This document shows positions 20,920-29,543 of a DNA stretch of 64,000 bases, piece by piece. Origin of the DNA: Pseudidiomarina tainanensis (GTDB lineage Bacteria; Pseudomonadota; Gammaproteobacteria; Enterobacterales; Alteromonadaceae); the NCBI RefSeq assembly GCF_004214835.1, contig NZ_PIQJ01000001.1, positions 1,240,001-1,304,000 of the forward strand, in the 5' to 3' direction. The notes below the pieces were generated by a model. That model ran no database searches. It was given only the letters and a program-made list of their open reading frames with translations, and was not told the DNA's origin. A program made the translations under genes and the position numbers. Each line of letters starts with the position of its first letter. Within the stretch, counting starts at the first letter, position 1.

Positions 20920-22746
20920 TTAATCTGGCAAAAAGCCGCCAGACTGACGTGCCCATAGCTGCGCATATAAACCGCCATGCGCTAACAACTCCTCGTGGCT
21001 ACCTTGCTCCACAATTCGGCCTTCATCCATCACCACTAACCGATCCATCGCGGCAATCGTGGATAATCGATGAGCTATGGCAATAACCGTTTTACCTTCC
21101 ATGAGTCGATATAAGTTTTCCTGAATTGCCGCTTCCACTTCTGAATCCAATGCTGAGGTGGCCTCATCAAGTATCAGAATTGGCGCATCTTTTAACATGA
21201 CTCGCGCTATCGCAATGCGTTGCCGTTGCCCTCCTGAAAGCTTCACACCGCGCTCACCAACATGCGCTTCATAGCCACGTCGGCCTTGCGAGTCCTCTAA
21301 ATCGGCAATAAAGGCATCGGCTTCGGCGCGATGCGCAGCTTGATCAATCATCTCTTGCGTTGCATCTGGGCGACCGTACGCAATATTGCCGCGGACCGAA
21401 CGATGTAATAGCGACGTGTCTTGGGTGACCATGCCAATATGTTGGCGTAGGCTTTCTTGCGTCACCATAGATATATCCTGACCATCAATGGTAATCCGCC
21501 CTTCTTTCACTTCATAAAAGCGCAGCAACAGATTCACTAGGGTTGATTTACCAGCACCGGAACGACCGACTAAGCCAATTTTTTCGCCTGCTTTAATCGC
21601 AAGTTCAAGATCGCGTAATACGGGTTTATCTTCGCTATAAAAGAAATTGAGATGTTCAAAATGAATATTGCCCTGCTTAACAACAAGCGGCTTCGCTTGC
21701 GGCTTATCTTGAATATCTTGTGGAACTGAGACGGTCTTAATACCGTCTTGCACGGTTCCGATATTTTCAAAGAGTGACGAAATCTCCCACATGATCCACT
21801 GGCTCATACCCCACAGGCGAAGTACCAAACTGAGCGCAACTGCAATGGCACCAACTGTAATCAGACTCTCGACCCATAAGTAAATTGCCAAAAATCCGAC
21901 ACTAAATAACAATAGCGAATTTAGAAGATACAAACACGTATACAGCTTCGTCACTAAGCGCATTTGCCGGTGCACAGTTCCGAGGAAATCAGTCATACCC
22001 TCTTTTGCAAAGGCGAGTTCACGTTGCGCATGAGAAAACAGTTTGACCGTTTGAATATTGGTATAACTATCGACAATTCGACCAGTCATGATTGAACGCG
22101 CGTCGGCTTGCGCAGCGGCCACTTTCCCAAGACGCGGCACAAAATATCGCAACAAAACAACATATAGCGCTAACCAAACGATAAGCGGCAATGCTAAGCG
22201 CCAATCAGCAGCACCAATAATCACCACAGTACCGATGAAATAAACCGTGACATAGTTCAGCACATCGAACAGCTTGATCACACACTCTCGTACCGCTAAA
22301 GCTGTTTGCATTACTTTAGTTGCAATTCGACCGGCAAATTCATCTTGATAAAAGGTGACAGACTGGTTGAGTAGATATTTATGCACTAACCAACGAATCC
22401 GCATTGGGTAGTTGCCCAACAGACTTTGATACGTAATCAAAGAATGAAATATCACCAATAACGGCAAGCCGATGAGCACGACCGCGGCCATACCTGTTAG
22501 CCCCCAAAACTGTTCTTGCACAAACGTTTCGCGGTTTTGTTCAGCCAGCCAGTCCACAATATTACCAATGAAACTGAATAACCAAACTTCGGTCAGTGCA
22601 ATCAACATCATCAAGGCGCCAGCGGTGAAGATAAACGGCCACGCACCTCGACTGTAATACAAACAAAAGGCAACCAACGTTTTCGGTGGCTGCTCTGGGT
22701 TACCATCCGGAAATGGTTTAAGACGACGTTCAAACCAACTGAACAT
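20920..22746 (-). CDS. ABC-type exporter, fused permease and ATPase
   Basis: 608 residues in the half-transporter layout. A six-helix type I exporter domain (about residues 30-330) precedes a nucleotide-binding domain with Walker A GRSGAGKST, signature LSGGQRQRIAIARVML, Walker B ILILDEATSALD and the H-loop IAIAHRLST. Such proteins work as dimers in the inner membrane and export lipids, peptides or drugs; the substrate cannot be read from the sequence. It resembles the multidrug/lipid exporter group. The gene stands upstream of the sigma-YbjQ chimera on the same strand with an 87-base gap and no clear terminator. Confidence 0.9.
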   Translation of the reverse strand: MFSWFERRLKPFPDGNPEQPPKTLVAFCLYYSRGAWPFIFTAGALMMLIALTEVWLFSFIGNIVDWLAEQNRETFVQEQFWGLTGMAAVVLIGLPLLVIFHSLITYQSLLGNYPMRIRWLVHKYLLNQSVTFYQDEFAGRIATKVMQTALAVRECVIKLFDVLNYVTVYFIGTVVIIGAADWRLALPLIVWLALYVVLLRYFVPRLGKVAAAQADARSIMTGRIVDSYTNIQTVKLFSHAQRELAFAKEGMTDFLGTVHRQMRLVTKLYTCLYLLNSLLLFSVGFLAIYLWVESLITVGAIAVALSLVLRLWGMSQWIMWEISSLFENIGTVQDGIKTVSVPQDIQDKPQAKPLVVKQGNIHFEHLNFFYSEDKPVLRDLELAIKAGEKIGLVGRSGAGKSTLVNLLLRFYEVKEGRITIDGQDISMVTQESLRQHIGMVTQDTSLLHRSVRGNIAYGRPDATQEMIDQAAHRAEADAFIADLEDSQGRRGYEAHVGERGVKLSGGQRQRIAIARVMLKDAPILILDEATSALDSEVEAAIQENLYRLMEGKTVIAIAHRLSTIAAMDRLVVMDEGRIVEQGSHEELLAHGGLYAQLWARQSGGFLPD

Positions 22747-22872
22747 GAATAATCCTTAATTGCAGGTTACACGTAACAAGCTAGACTTTGGTCGTATGTC
22801 AGTTGTTAGTGTGCATGAAGTAACATAACGCAGTTATTGTTGTACCAATAATAAACTAAAAAGGGTAACGTC

Positions 22873-24549
22873 ATGAATGCAATTCTGCTAATGCTACTCG
22901 GTTTAGGTGCGATGTTTTTGGGCTATGTGTTTTATTCAAAATTCGTAGCCGAAAAAATATTCAAACTTGATCCGAATTTCCGAACACCAGCTCATGAATT
23001 TGAAGATGGTGTCGACTTTGTTCCGACCAACAAATATGTGTTGTGGGGACATCACTTCACTTCAGTAGCTGGTGCTGCTCCTATTATTGGACCAGCCATT
23101 GCGGTCATTTGGGGTTGGGTTCCAGCATTTTTGTGGGTGGTTTTCGGTACCATCTTTTTCGCGGGTGTGCATGATGCCGGTGCAATTTGGGCCTCGAACC
23201 GTAATAAAGCTCGCTCAATTGGTGCCTTGACGGGAGATGTTGTCGGCAAGCGTTCACAAAGCTTGTTCATGATCGTTATCTTCTTGGTTTTACTAATGGT
23301 CAATGCAGTATTTGCCACAGCTATCTCAGGCCTGCTGATTAACTTCCCAAGTTCAGTCGTACCGGTTTGGGGGGCAATTTTTGTCGCACTTATTATTGGC
23401 CAAGTAATTTTCCGTAAATGGATGAATCTTGGTACGGTATCGATTCTTGGTGTTATCGCACTGTACGCATTAATTTATGCGGGTCCGTCATTGCCTATTG
23501 CGTTGCCTGAGACGGTTTTTGGCGTTTCTGATAATGCGCAGTGGATTATCGTGCTCTTCCTATACGCTGCCATTGCCTCACTATTACCAGTATGGATGTT
23601 GCTGCAACCGCGTGACTATATTAATGGTCTGCAATTATTTATTGGTTTAATTTTGGTGTACGGTGCGGTGTTAATTAGCGGCCCCGAACTTGTGGCACCA
23701 GCGTTCAACACCAACACGCCAGAAGGAACCCCAAGTTTGGTGCCGTTACTATTTGTAACGATTGCCTGTGGTGCGATTTCAGGCTTCCACGGTTTGGTTG
23801 CTTCAGGTACCACCTCAAAACAGCTCGATAAAGAAACCGATGCACGATTTGTTGGTTACTTCGGCGCGATTGGTGAAGGTTCATTGTCTTTGGCCACCAT
23901 CATTGCCGCTACTGCGGGCTTTGCAACACTTGCTGATTGGCAAGCGGTATATCATAGCTTCGGACAAGGTGGTGTATCTGCCTTCGTACAAGGCGGCGCG
24001 AATATCTTAAACAACGGTATTGGGCTCGATGTGGAGCTATCACAAACATTGCTGACTGTAATGGCTGTTTTATTTGCTGGTACCACCATGGACACCGGCT
24101 TACGTCTGCAACGTTATATCTTCCAAGAATGGGGCAATATCTACAATATTAAGTGGATGGAAAAGGCGGCACCAGCAACCTTGCTTGCTGTGATTTCGTG
24201 CCTACTTCTCGCCTTTGGTGCAGGCGGTGCTGATGGTTCAGGTGGCCTATTAATTTGGCCATTATTTGGAACCACCAACCAATTGTTAGCAGGCTTAACG
24301 TTGCTTGTGATTACCACCATGTTGGTTAAGTTGGGACGTCCAATGTACGTCACCTTAATCCCATTGTTGTTCTTGTTAGTCATGACAATCTATGCCCTGT
24401 TAATTCAGCTGATGGGCTTTTATCAGAAATCAGATTGGTTCCTGTTCGGCTTAGACTTAGTTGTGTTAGTAGCGGCTATTTGGATTGCTCTGGAAGCTGC
24501 TGGAACATTAACGCGCCTCCGCCGTGAAGCACGTCAATCAGCTAATTAA
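22873..24549 (+). CDS. CstA-family carbon starvation / peptide-pyruvate carrier (short form)
   Basis: 558 residues with about 15 hydrophobic segments. Family stretches include YVLWGHHFTSVAGAAPIIGP, FFAGVHDAGAIWASNR, ISGFHGLVASGTTSKQL and FAGTTMDTGLRLQRYI. E. coli CstA and BtsT (around 700 aa) take up peptides and pyruvate; this is a shorter subfamily. A GGTAACGTC sequence precedes the ATG. It is followed 9 bases later by a Cys-Cys-stop mini-protein and then an ArsA-like ATPase, forming a three-gene operon. I therefore leave the symbol blank rather than call it cstA. Confidence 0.88.
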   Translation: MNAILLMLLGLGAMFLGYVFYSKFVAEKIFKLDPNFRTPAHEFEDGVDFVPTNKYVLWGHHFTSVAGAAPIIGPAIAVIWGWVPAFLWVVFGTIFFAGVHDAGAIWASNRNKARSIGALTGDVVGKRSQSLFMIVIFLVLLMVNAVFATAISGLLINFPSSVVPVWGAIFVALIIGQVIFRKWMNLGTVSILGVIALYALIYAGPSLPIALPETVFGVSDNAQWIIVLFLYAAIASLLPVWMLLQPRDYINGLQLFIGLILVYGAVLISGPELVAPAFNTNTPEGTPSLVPLLFVTIACGAISGFHGLVASGTTSKQLDKETDARFVGYFGAIGEGSLSLATIIAATAGFATLADWQAVYHSFGQGGVSAFVQGGANILNNGIGLDVELSQTLLTVMAVLFAGTTMDTGLRLQRYIFQEWGNIYNIKWMEKAAPATLLAVISCLLLAFGAGGADGSGGLLIWPLFGTTNQLLAGLTLLVITTMLVKLGRPMYVTLIPLLFLLVMTIYALLIQLMGFYQKSDWFLFGLDLVVLVAAIWIALEAAGTLTRLRREARQSAN

Positions 24550-24558
24550 GGTATTACT

Positions 24559-24831
24559 ATGAAAATACGAGCGATTGTGGAATGGTTAAAGCAGGCAAAT
24601 GAATACGCGACCAACGTGTACAACGCCCCTTACCGTTCTGCGATTGCTCGTGCCAAGCGGGATGAAGATGATTTATTCATGCTTTTAGTGTTCTCCGAAC
24701 TCATGGGCGTTCCGAATCCCGCTTCTTATTACACACTGGAATTACAGCCGTTATTATTAGAGCGCTTCCACGAATGGCATTTACGCATGGGAATGGAGCA
24801 TTCGCCGTTAGACGGTTTTCGGTGTTGTTAA
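24559..24831 (+). CDS. Cys-Cys-stop mini-protein (cory-CC-star type)
   Basis: 90 residues, mostly helical in character, with FMLLVFSELMGVPNPASYYT in the middle and the exact C-terminus DGFRCC before the TAA. It fits the small family annotated as cory-CC-star, known from genomes next to CstA-like carriers and ArsA-like ATPases. No signal peptide or clear transmembrane helix is visible. The vicinal cysteines could bind metal, form a redox pair or be modified. It lies 9 bases after the carrier gene and 42 before the ATPase gene. The molecular function is unknown. Confidence 0.85.
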   Translation: MKIRAIVEWLKQANEYATNVYNAPYRSAIARAKRDEDDLFMLLVFSELMGVPNPASYYTLELQPLLLERFHEWHLRMGMEHSPLDGFRCC

Positions 24832-24873
24832 GCCCCCTACCTCGTTTTATTCCGCTAATTTTATGGTGACCTG

Positions 24874-25875
24874 ATGTTCTCGCTGAATACGAAAAAAATC
24901 ATTTTTGTTGGAGGTAAAGGTGGCGTTGGAAAAACCACCGTGTCATCGGCTATCGCCTTACAACAAGCGGAATTAGGGCGTCGTGTTTTACTTATTTCTA
25001 CCGACCCCGCCCATAGCTTAGCTGATGCTTTTGACCGGCCGATTGGTGACAGTAAAACCAAAGTTGCAGTTGGTGTTGATGCGTTAGAGATTGATCCGGA
25101 TCGTGAAGTTGATGCGCATATTGAGCGAGTCATGCGTACGATGAAACGGTTCAGCAAACCCGATATGTTCCCAGAAATAGAGCGCCAAATGCGTTTAACA
25201 CAGCAGTCGCCGGGTGCACAAGAAGCTGCTTTGTTAGAGCGAATTGCCCGCATTATTGATGAAGAACCTGCCCATTACGATGTCATGATTTTTGACACGG
25301 CACCAACGGGTCATACGTTACGTTTATTGAGCCTTCCTGAGGCGATGGCGGCATGGACACAAGGCCTATTAAAACAAAGTCAGAAAGCAAAACAGCTTGA
25401 AGGTGTGCTTGAACATCTCTCGCCCAAAGCCGGTAAAGACATTACCAATCCAATGGCTGATCCAACACAACATGAAACAGCAACGATGGATGATCGTACC
25501 GCCGAGATTACCGAAACGTTGCTGCGGCGCCAGCGCTTATTTCATCGTATTCGGCATGTGTTGACCGACCCACAACAAACTGGATTAGTATTTGTATTAA
25601 CGCCGGAAAAATTACCGATTTTAGAAACAACGCGTGCCGTTGCGGCGCTTAAATCTGAGCATCTGCCGATTGCTGGTTTAGTCATCAACCGTAACCTGCC
25701 TGATCTTATTGATAGTGACTTTTTTGCACAGCGGCGTCAGCAAGAATCACTCTATCGCGAAGAAATTGAAAATACCTTTGCTGATTTATCGCGCGTTTAT
25801 TTGCCGTTGTTTCCAACCGATTTACATGGTTTAGCTGCGTTGCAAAAAGTTTGTGCAGAATTGCCCCGCGACTAA
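24874..25875 (+). CDS. ArsA/Get3-family ATPase
   Basis: 333 residues with the deviant Walker A GGKGGVGKTT at 13-22, switch I in STDPAHSLADAF and switch II in FDTAPTGHTLRLLSLPEAM. A later VINRN motif matches ArsA/TRC40 proteins. There is one nucleotide-binding domain, unlike the duplicated ArsA of arsenite pumps, and no ars genes are nearby, so arsenite resistance is unlikely. The operon with a CstA-like carrier and a C-terminal-cysteine mini-protein suggests a role in membrane insertion or in energising or regulating the carrier. That role is inference. Confidence 0.88.
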   Translation: MFSLNTKKIIFVGGKGGVGKTTVSSAIALQQAELGRRVLLISTDPAHSLADAFDRPIGDSKTKVAVGVDALEIDPDREVDAHIERVMRTMKRFSKPDMFPEIERQMRLTQQSPGAQEAALLERIARIIDEEPAHYDVMIFDTAPTGHTLRLLSLPEAMAAWTQGLLKQSQKAKQLEGVLEHLSPKAGKDITNPMADPTQHETATMDDRTAEITETLLRRQRLFHRIRHVLTDPQQTGLVFVLTPEKLPILETTRAVAALKSEHLPIAGLVINRNLPDLIDSDFFAQRRQQESLYREEIENTFADLSRVYLPLFPTDLHGLAALQKVCAELPRD

Positions 25876-25884
25876 ACCACGACC

Positions 25885-26475
25885 TTAGACAAGCAGGTAA
25901 CTCACATAGGCTACGAGGCCTAGGCCTAGAAGCCACCACCCTGCTTGTCTACTTTGCTGTTGCCACCAATTCAACACTCGCTCCCCAAACCAATAAACCA
26001 GCAGTGCGAGTCCGTAATAACGAATACCCCGAGCAATTAACGAAGCCAGCATGAAGAGGCTAAATGGATACTCGCTACTCCCTGCCGCTAACATACCAAC
26101 TTGAAACGGTACTGGGGTAATCCCCACTAACAATAACGTAGCAAAACCATGTTCACTAAAACGCGCGGTAAACGCTTCGAAGGCATCCTGATAACCCAAG
26201 GTGGTGAGTAACCAATCGCCTAGATCGTCTAAAAACCAATAGCCAACGCTGTAGCCAATGCTAGCGCCGACTAAACAGCCTAACAACGTTGCCGTAGCAA
26301 TAGCCCAAATACGGTCGCGTTGATGAATTAATAGCGGAATAAGGATAAGTTCCAATGGGATGGGAACAATCAGACTTTCCAACAACGAAGCGAGGAAAAT
26401 AAGCGGCAATATCGCTTTTGAGTCAGCAAAACGAGCTAACCAACGGTCAGCGCGTTTATTGTGAGTTGACTGCAT
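25885..26475 (-). CDS. YqaA/DedA-like (VTT-domain) membrane protein
   Basis: 196 residues with about four to five hydrophobic helices. FLASLLESLIVPIPLELILI includes the acidic residue and Pro-rich turn typical of DedA/VTT re-entrant loops. The internal VGITPVPFQVGMLAAGSSEY matches YqaA-type proteins. DedA-superfamily proteins are lipid scramblases or flippases of the inner membrane; the substrate of this one is unknown. The start lies 5 bases after the upstream peptidase gene, so they share a transcript. Confidence 0.85.
   Translation of the reverse strand: MQSTHNKRADRWLARFADSKAILPLIFLASLLESLIVPIPLELILIPLLIHQRDRIWAIATATLLGCLVGASIGYSVGYWFLDDLGDWLLTTLGYQDAFEAFTARFSEHGFATLLLVGITPVPFQVGMLAAGSSEYPFSLFMLASLIARGIRYYGLALLVYWFGERVLNWWQQQSRQAGWWLLGLGLVAYVSYLLV
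25886..25951. repeat. 12-bp perfect inverted repeat at the ArsA/YqaA convergent junction
   Basis: TAGACAAGCAGG (25886-25897) and CCTGCTTGTCTA (25940-25951) are perfect complements separated by 42 bases, with a GGCCTAGGCC palindrome in the loop. It lies inside the last 22 codons of the YqaA-like gene and 10 bases after the ArsA stop. It may form a 3'-end structure on either transcript. There is no T-tract. Confidence 0.6.
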
Positions 26476-26479
26476 TCAA

Positions 26480-27856
26480 CTATTCGCCAAACGCACCAGC
26501 AGCACCTGGATATACCACAGGGCTTTCAAAGTCATCGTCGCTCACACTAGCAACACCGAAAAAGTAATTATCAATCACCACATTTTCGAGTGTGTATTCA
26601 GTGACGTTGCCAACATAGCGGCTGAATTCCCAATTTGGTGCATCAGTATGACGCCAATAAATGCGATAACCTTTCACATGGTCTTTCTCGGCAGCTGTTG
26701 GCGCCGCCCAACTCAATGTTGTACTTGGACTCACTGCTCCGGCAATTTTCACTTGTGCCGGAGGGCTTGGTGCCCACGCCATACTCGCCAGAGATACGGC
26801 ATTTAATGCGGTTAATTTAGCTGCATAATCAAAGTCTACGCCATCGATGGTGTCGCCGTATGCAATGCCATTCTCAACGCGCAAATCTTGATGTTGACGA
26901 TTATAGTTTTCGTTGGTTTCCATAATGCGTACGCCAGGAAATCCAAGATCGTTAAACGGTCGATGATGTCCGCCACGCGCAAAACGGTCTAAGCGATAAA
27001 TCACCATGGTATCTAAGTTTGGGATATAACGATCCGCCATCCAGTCAATGTAGCGTGCGACATTTCGGCTTGGTGAATCGACTTCACCACCCATGAAACG
27101 ACGCCGACGAATATCCTCTGGCGTTTCGTCTTGGCGCGTTCCTTCAGCAAAAATTCGCGCGGTCGTATTATCGATGACACCGTTTATACCTTCAATATTA
27201 CCGATCATGTCATTATTCAAGACAGCTTTAATACGCCAACCATCTTGTTTTGCTTGCTCAGCCATGATCTTACCGCCAAAAAGCCCCTGCTCTTCGCCGG
27301 CTAATGCGGCATAAACAATACTTCCGGCAAATTTATATTTACTTAATACGCGCGCGGCTTCGATAGTCCCTGCAACCCCTGAGGCGTTATCGTTGGCACC
27401 CGGGGCATCGGAAGTGTAATCCATAACATCACTCACACGTGAATCGATATCCCCCGACATAATCACGTAACGTGATGGGTCGACAGTCCCCTTCTGTACC
27501 GCAATCACGCTGACCACCTCAACAGGATCAGGAATACGCGGCTCACCCGAGATCACTCGCGACTGGTAATAAACTTCAAGGCAACCACCACATTCGGCAG
27601 AGATTTTATCAAATTCAGCCTTAATCCAGCGGCGTGCAGCACCTATGCCGCGGGTATCCGATTCAGTTTCTGATAACGTATGACGCGTACCAAAGCTCAC
27701 CAGCTTTTCAATATCGTGTTCAATACGATCAGCCGAAACTGCTTGTTGAATGGCATGCAATTGTGGCTGGTCGGTATATTCGACATCGGCATGCGCGCTC
27801 ATGGCGAAAACACCAGCTGCGACAGACGACAATAGCGCCGACGGTTTAAGTTTCAT
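26480..27856 (-). CDS. Secreted M28-family zinc peptidase with fibronectin-type C-terminal domain
   Basis: 458 residues with a Sec signal peptide (cleavage near SAHA-DVEY, residue 23). The M28 catalytic core shows metal-site motifs SGDIDSRV, GANDNASG (bridging Asp), AGEEQGLFG (catalytic and ligand Glu) and LNNDMIGN. GGHHRPFNDLGFPGVR follows further on. From about residue 370 an FN3-like domain follows (PSTTLSWAAPTAAEKDHVKG). It probably acts as an aminopeptidase in the periplasm or outside the cell. It shares an operon with the YqaA-like gene and is divergent from the reductase gene at 27933. Confidence 0.9.
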   Translation of the reverse strand: MKLKPSALLSSVAAGVFAMSAHADVEYTDQPQLHAIQQAVSADRIEHDIEKLVSFGTRHTLSETESDTRGIGAARRWIKAEFDKISAECGGCLEVYYQSRVISGEPRIPDPVEVVSVIAVQKGTVDPSRYVIMSGDIDSRVSDVMDYTSDAPGANDNASGVAGTIEAARVLSKYKFAGSIVYAALAGEEQGLFGGKIMAEQAKQDGWRIKAVLNNDMIGNIEGINGVIDNTTARIFAEGTRQDETPEDIRRRRFMGGEVDSPSRNVARYIDWMADRYIPNLDTMVIYRLDRFARGGHHRPFNDLGFPGVRIMETNENYNRQHQDLRVENGIAYGDTIDGVDFDYAAKLTALNAVSLASMAWAPSPPAQVKIAGAVSPSTTLSWAAPTAAEKDHVKGYRIYWRHTDAPNWEFSRYVGNVTEYTLENVVIDNYFFGVASVSDDDFESPVVYPGAAGAFGE

Positions 27857-27932
27857 CGCGACTTCCTCTAGTTGGTCTGTTAAGAATGGCGTACTATACC
27901 TTTATACGTTATCCATAAAAGAGGACGCAACC

Positions 27933-28967
27933 ATGAAAGCAGTTGGTTATCGACACTCTGGGTCGATTGATACAGAAAATGCGTTAATTGACACGACTGT
28001 GCCCGATCCTGTGCTCGGGCCAAATGATATTTTGGTCGCTGTTTACGGTATTGGCGTGAACCCAGTTGATACCAAAATTCGCTCGCGCCGTGAGCCGGCA
28101 GCCGACGAAATCGGTATTTTGGGCTGGGATGCCAGCGGCGCTGTACTCAGCGTTGGGGAAAATGTCTTTGATTTTAAAGAAGGCGATGAGGTTTGGTATG
28201 CCGGCGCAGTCAATCGACATGGCTGCAACGCTCAATATCAGGTGGTTGATGCGCGCATTGCCAGCAAAAAACCAAGAACCTTATCATTTGCCGATGCTGC
28301 CGCAATGCCCCTTACTTTTTTAACTGCTTGGGAATTACTCTTCGAGCGTCTCGGTTTAACTGAAGAAAATAACGCCACGGACTCAGCTACGTTATTGATT
28401 ACTGGCGCCGCTGGTGGCGTTGGCTCTGCATTATTACAATTAGCTAAACTGAACCAAAACCTAACAACAATCGCCACCGCATCCCGAACTGAATCCCAGC
28501 AATGGGCGAAAAAGATGGGTGCCGACATCGTCATCGATCACAGTCAACCACTAGCGCCTCAGCTTCAGCAACATGGGATTCAACAGGTGACTCATGTCGC
28601 CAGCTTGACGCATACCGATCAGCATTTTGCCGCGTTAGTTGAGCTGTTGGCGCCACAAGGTCACTTTGCCCTGATTGATGATCCTGAGCAGCCGTTAGAT
28701 ATCAAACTCATGAAACAAAAAAGTCTCGCATTGCATTGGGAATTCATGTTTACCCGCTCGTTATTCGAAACCACTGATATGCATCGGCAAGGTCAAATAT
28801 TACGTGAAGTGGCTGAATTAACGGATGCAGGTAAACTGCAAACCACAAAAACTGAGCACTTTGGTGATTTAACTGCCGCAAATTTAATCCGCGCGCACAA
28901 GCAACTCGAATCGCACAGTACTGTCGGCAAAATCGTACTCGACGGTTACAATGCTCCCCTTGCCTAA
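27933..28967 (+). CDS. MDR-superfamily NAD(P)H-dependent reductase (zinc-type alcohol dehydrogenase-like, QOR group)
   Basis: 344 residues. The GroES-like N-terminal half contains GIGVNPVDTKIRSR and LGWDASGAVLSVGENV. The Rossmann part has LLITGAAGGVGSALLQLAK. The catalytic-zinc cysteine and histidine pattern of true alcohol dehydrogenases is not visible, so a zinc-independent quinone/enone reductase is most likely. I chose the ATG at 27933 because GAGGA precedes it and the protein then begins MKAVGYRHSGSI, as in the family; the frame extends upstream into the divergent peptidase gene. Its last bases overlap the convergent gene by 4. Confidence 0.88.
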   Translation: MKAVGYRHSGSIDTENALIDTTVPDPVLGPNDILVAVYGIGVNPVDTKIRSRREPAADEIGILGWDASGAVLSVGENVFDFKEGDEVWYAGAVNRHGCNAQYQVVDARIASKKPRTLSFADAAAMPLTFLTAWELLFERLGLTEENNATDSATLLITGAAGGVGSALLQLAKLNQNLTTIATASRTESQQWAKKMGADIVIDHSQPLAPQLQQHGIQQVTHVASLTHTDQHFAALVELLAPQGHFALIDDPEQPLDIKLMKQKSLALHWEFMFTRSLFETTDMHRQGQILREVAELTDAGKLQTTKTEHFGDLTAANLIRAHKQLESHSTVGKIVLDGYNAPLA

Positions 28968-29407
28968 CTGGTGCACTGGTCAGCGGTGAAACGTAGCTCA
29001 AACAGCAACGTTTCATCGCGATCTAAATAGCGGATAACCAAAAAATCAGCCTGTTCGCGATAGAATTTAAGTGATTCACTCGCACAATATTGACGCAACA
29101 TTGCCGGCTGTAGCTGCTGGCGGATATCCTCAATATTGTGTTGGTATTTATCCACATCAACAAGGCTATAAATAAAACGCATCCCGTAATTAACCACCTC
29201 CGCGCGTTCGAAACGTGTCTGACGATCCAGTAGTTTGGGTAAATCACGATTCAACTTACCTGAGCGCTCTAACAGCTGTTGATACAAATCGTTACGATTT
29301 TTAATTGTTGAGCTAGTTGCTAACTGGCGATAGAGCAAAATCATCACACATCCCAATAAAAGAACCCCACCCCCAAGCAAAAGCTGGCGTTTAAAGCGAT
29401 TTGTCAT
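28964..29407 (-). CDS. Single-helix membrane-anchored protein, unknown
   Basis: 147 residues. After a basic start (MTNRFKRQLL) comes one hydrophobic helix (LGGGVLLLGCVMILLY), then a helical polar domain likely in the periplasm with two cysteines (RQYCASE and TADQCTS). I chose the ATG at 29407 because AGGTG lies 8 bases upstream; a GTG nine bases earlier is in frame. I do not recognise the family. It is divergent from the RND pump operon, in the place where a TetR repressor is often found, but it has no helix-turn-helix. Confidence 0.7.
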   Translation of the reverse strand: MTNRFKRQLLLGGGVLLLGCVMILLYRQLATSSTIKNRNDLYQQLLERSGKLNRDLPKLLDRQTRFERAEVVNYGMRFIYSLVDVDKYQHNIEDIRQQLQPAMLRQYCASESLKFYREQADFLVIRYLDRDETLLFELRFTADQCTS

Positions 29408-29473
29408 AAACTTCACCTATTATTTGCACCGTATTTTCAGATTGAACGTATCGAAAATATTGAGACCAGTCAC

Positions 29474-29502
29474 TTACAAACATACATGAATGTATGTATA
29501 AT
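29474..29502 (+). promoter_or_regulatory. RND pump promoter with an embedded palindromic operator
   Basis: A -35 TTACAA (29474-29479) and a perfect -10 TATAAT (29497-29502) are 17 bases apart. The spacer is a perfect palindrome ACATACAT-GA-ATGTATGT (29480-29497). The half-site words ACATACAT and ATGTATGT also occur in the E. coli AcrR operator at acrAB, with a different centre. A TetR-family repressor bound here would block RNA polymerase directly. No tetR-type gene is adjacent. Confidence 0.8.
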
Positions 29503-29543
29503 TATGGTCGTCGAAAATCATTAACCGAATACGAGGTATTTAC

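Noticed and set aside
24861-25253. 130-codon open frame antisense to the ArsA-like gene
   Set aside because: It mirrors codon use of the real gene, which has intact ATPase motifs.
24874-25875. Arsenite pump ATPase for arsenic resistance
   Set aside because: It has only one ATPase domain and no arsB, arsC or arsR is nearby; the operon partners point elsewhere.
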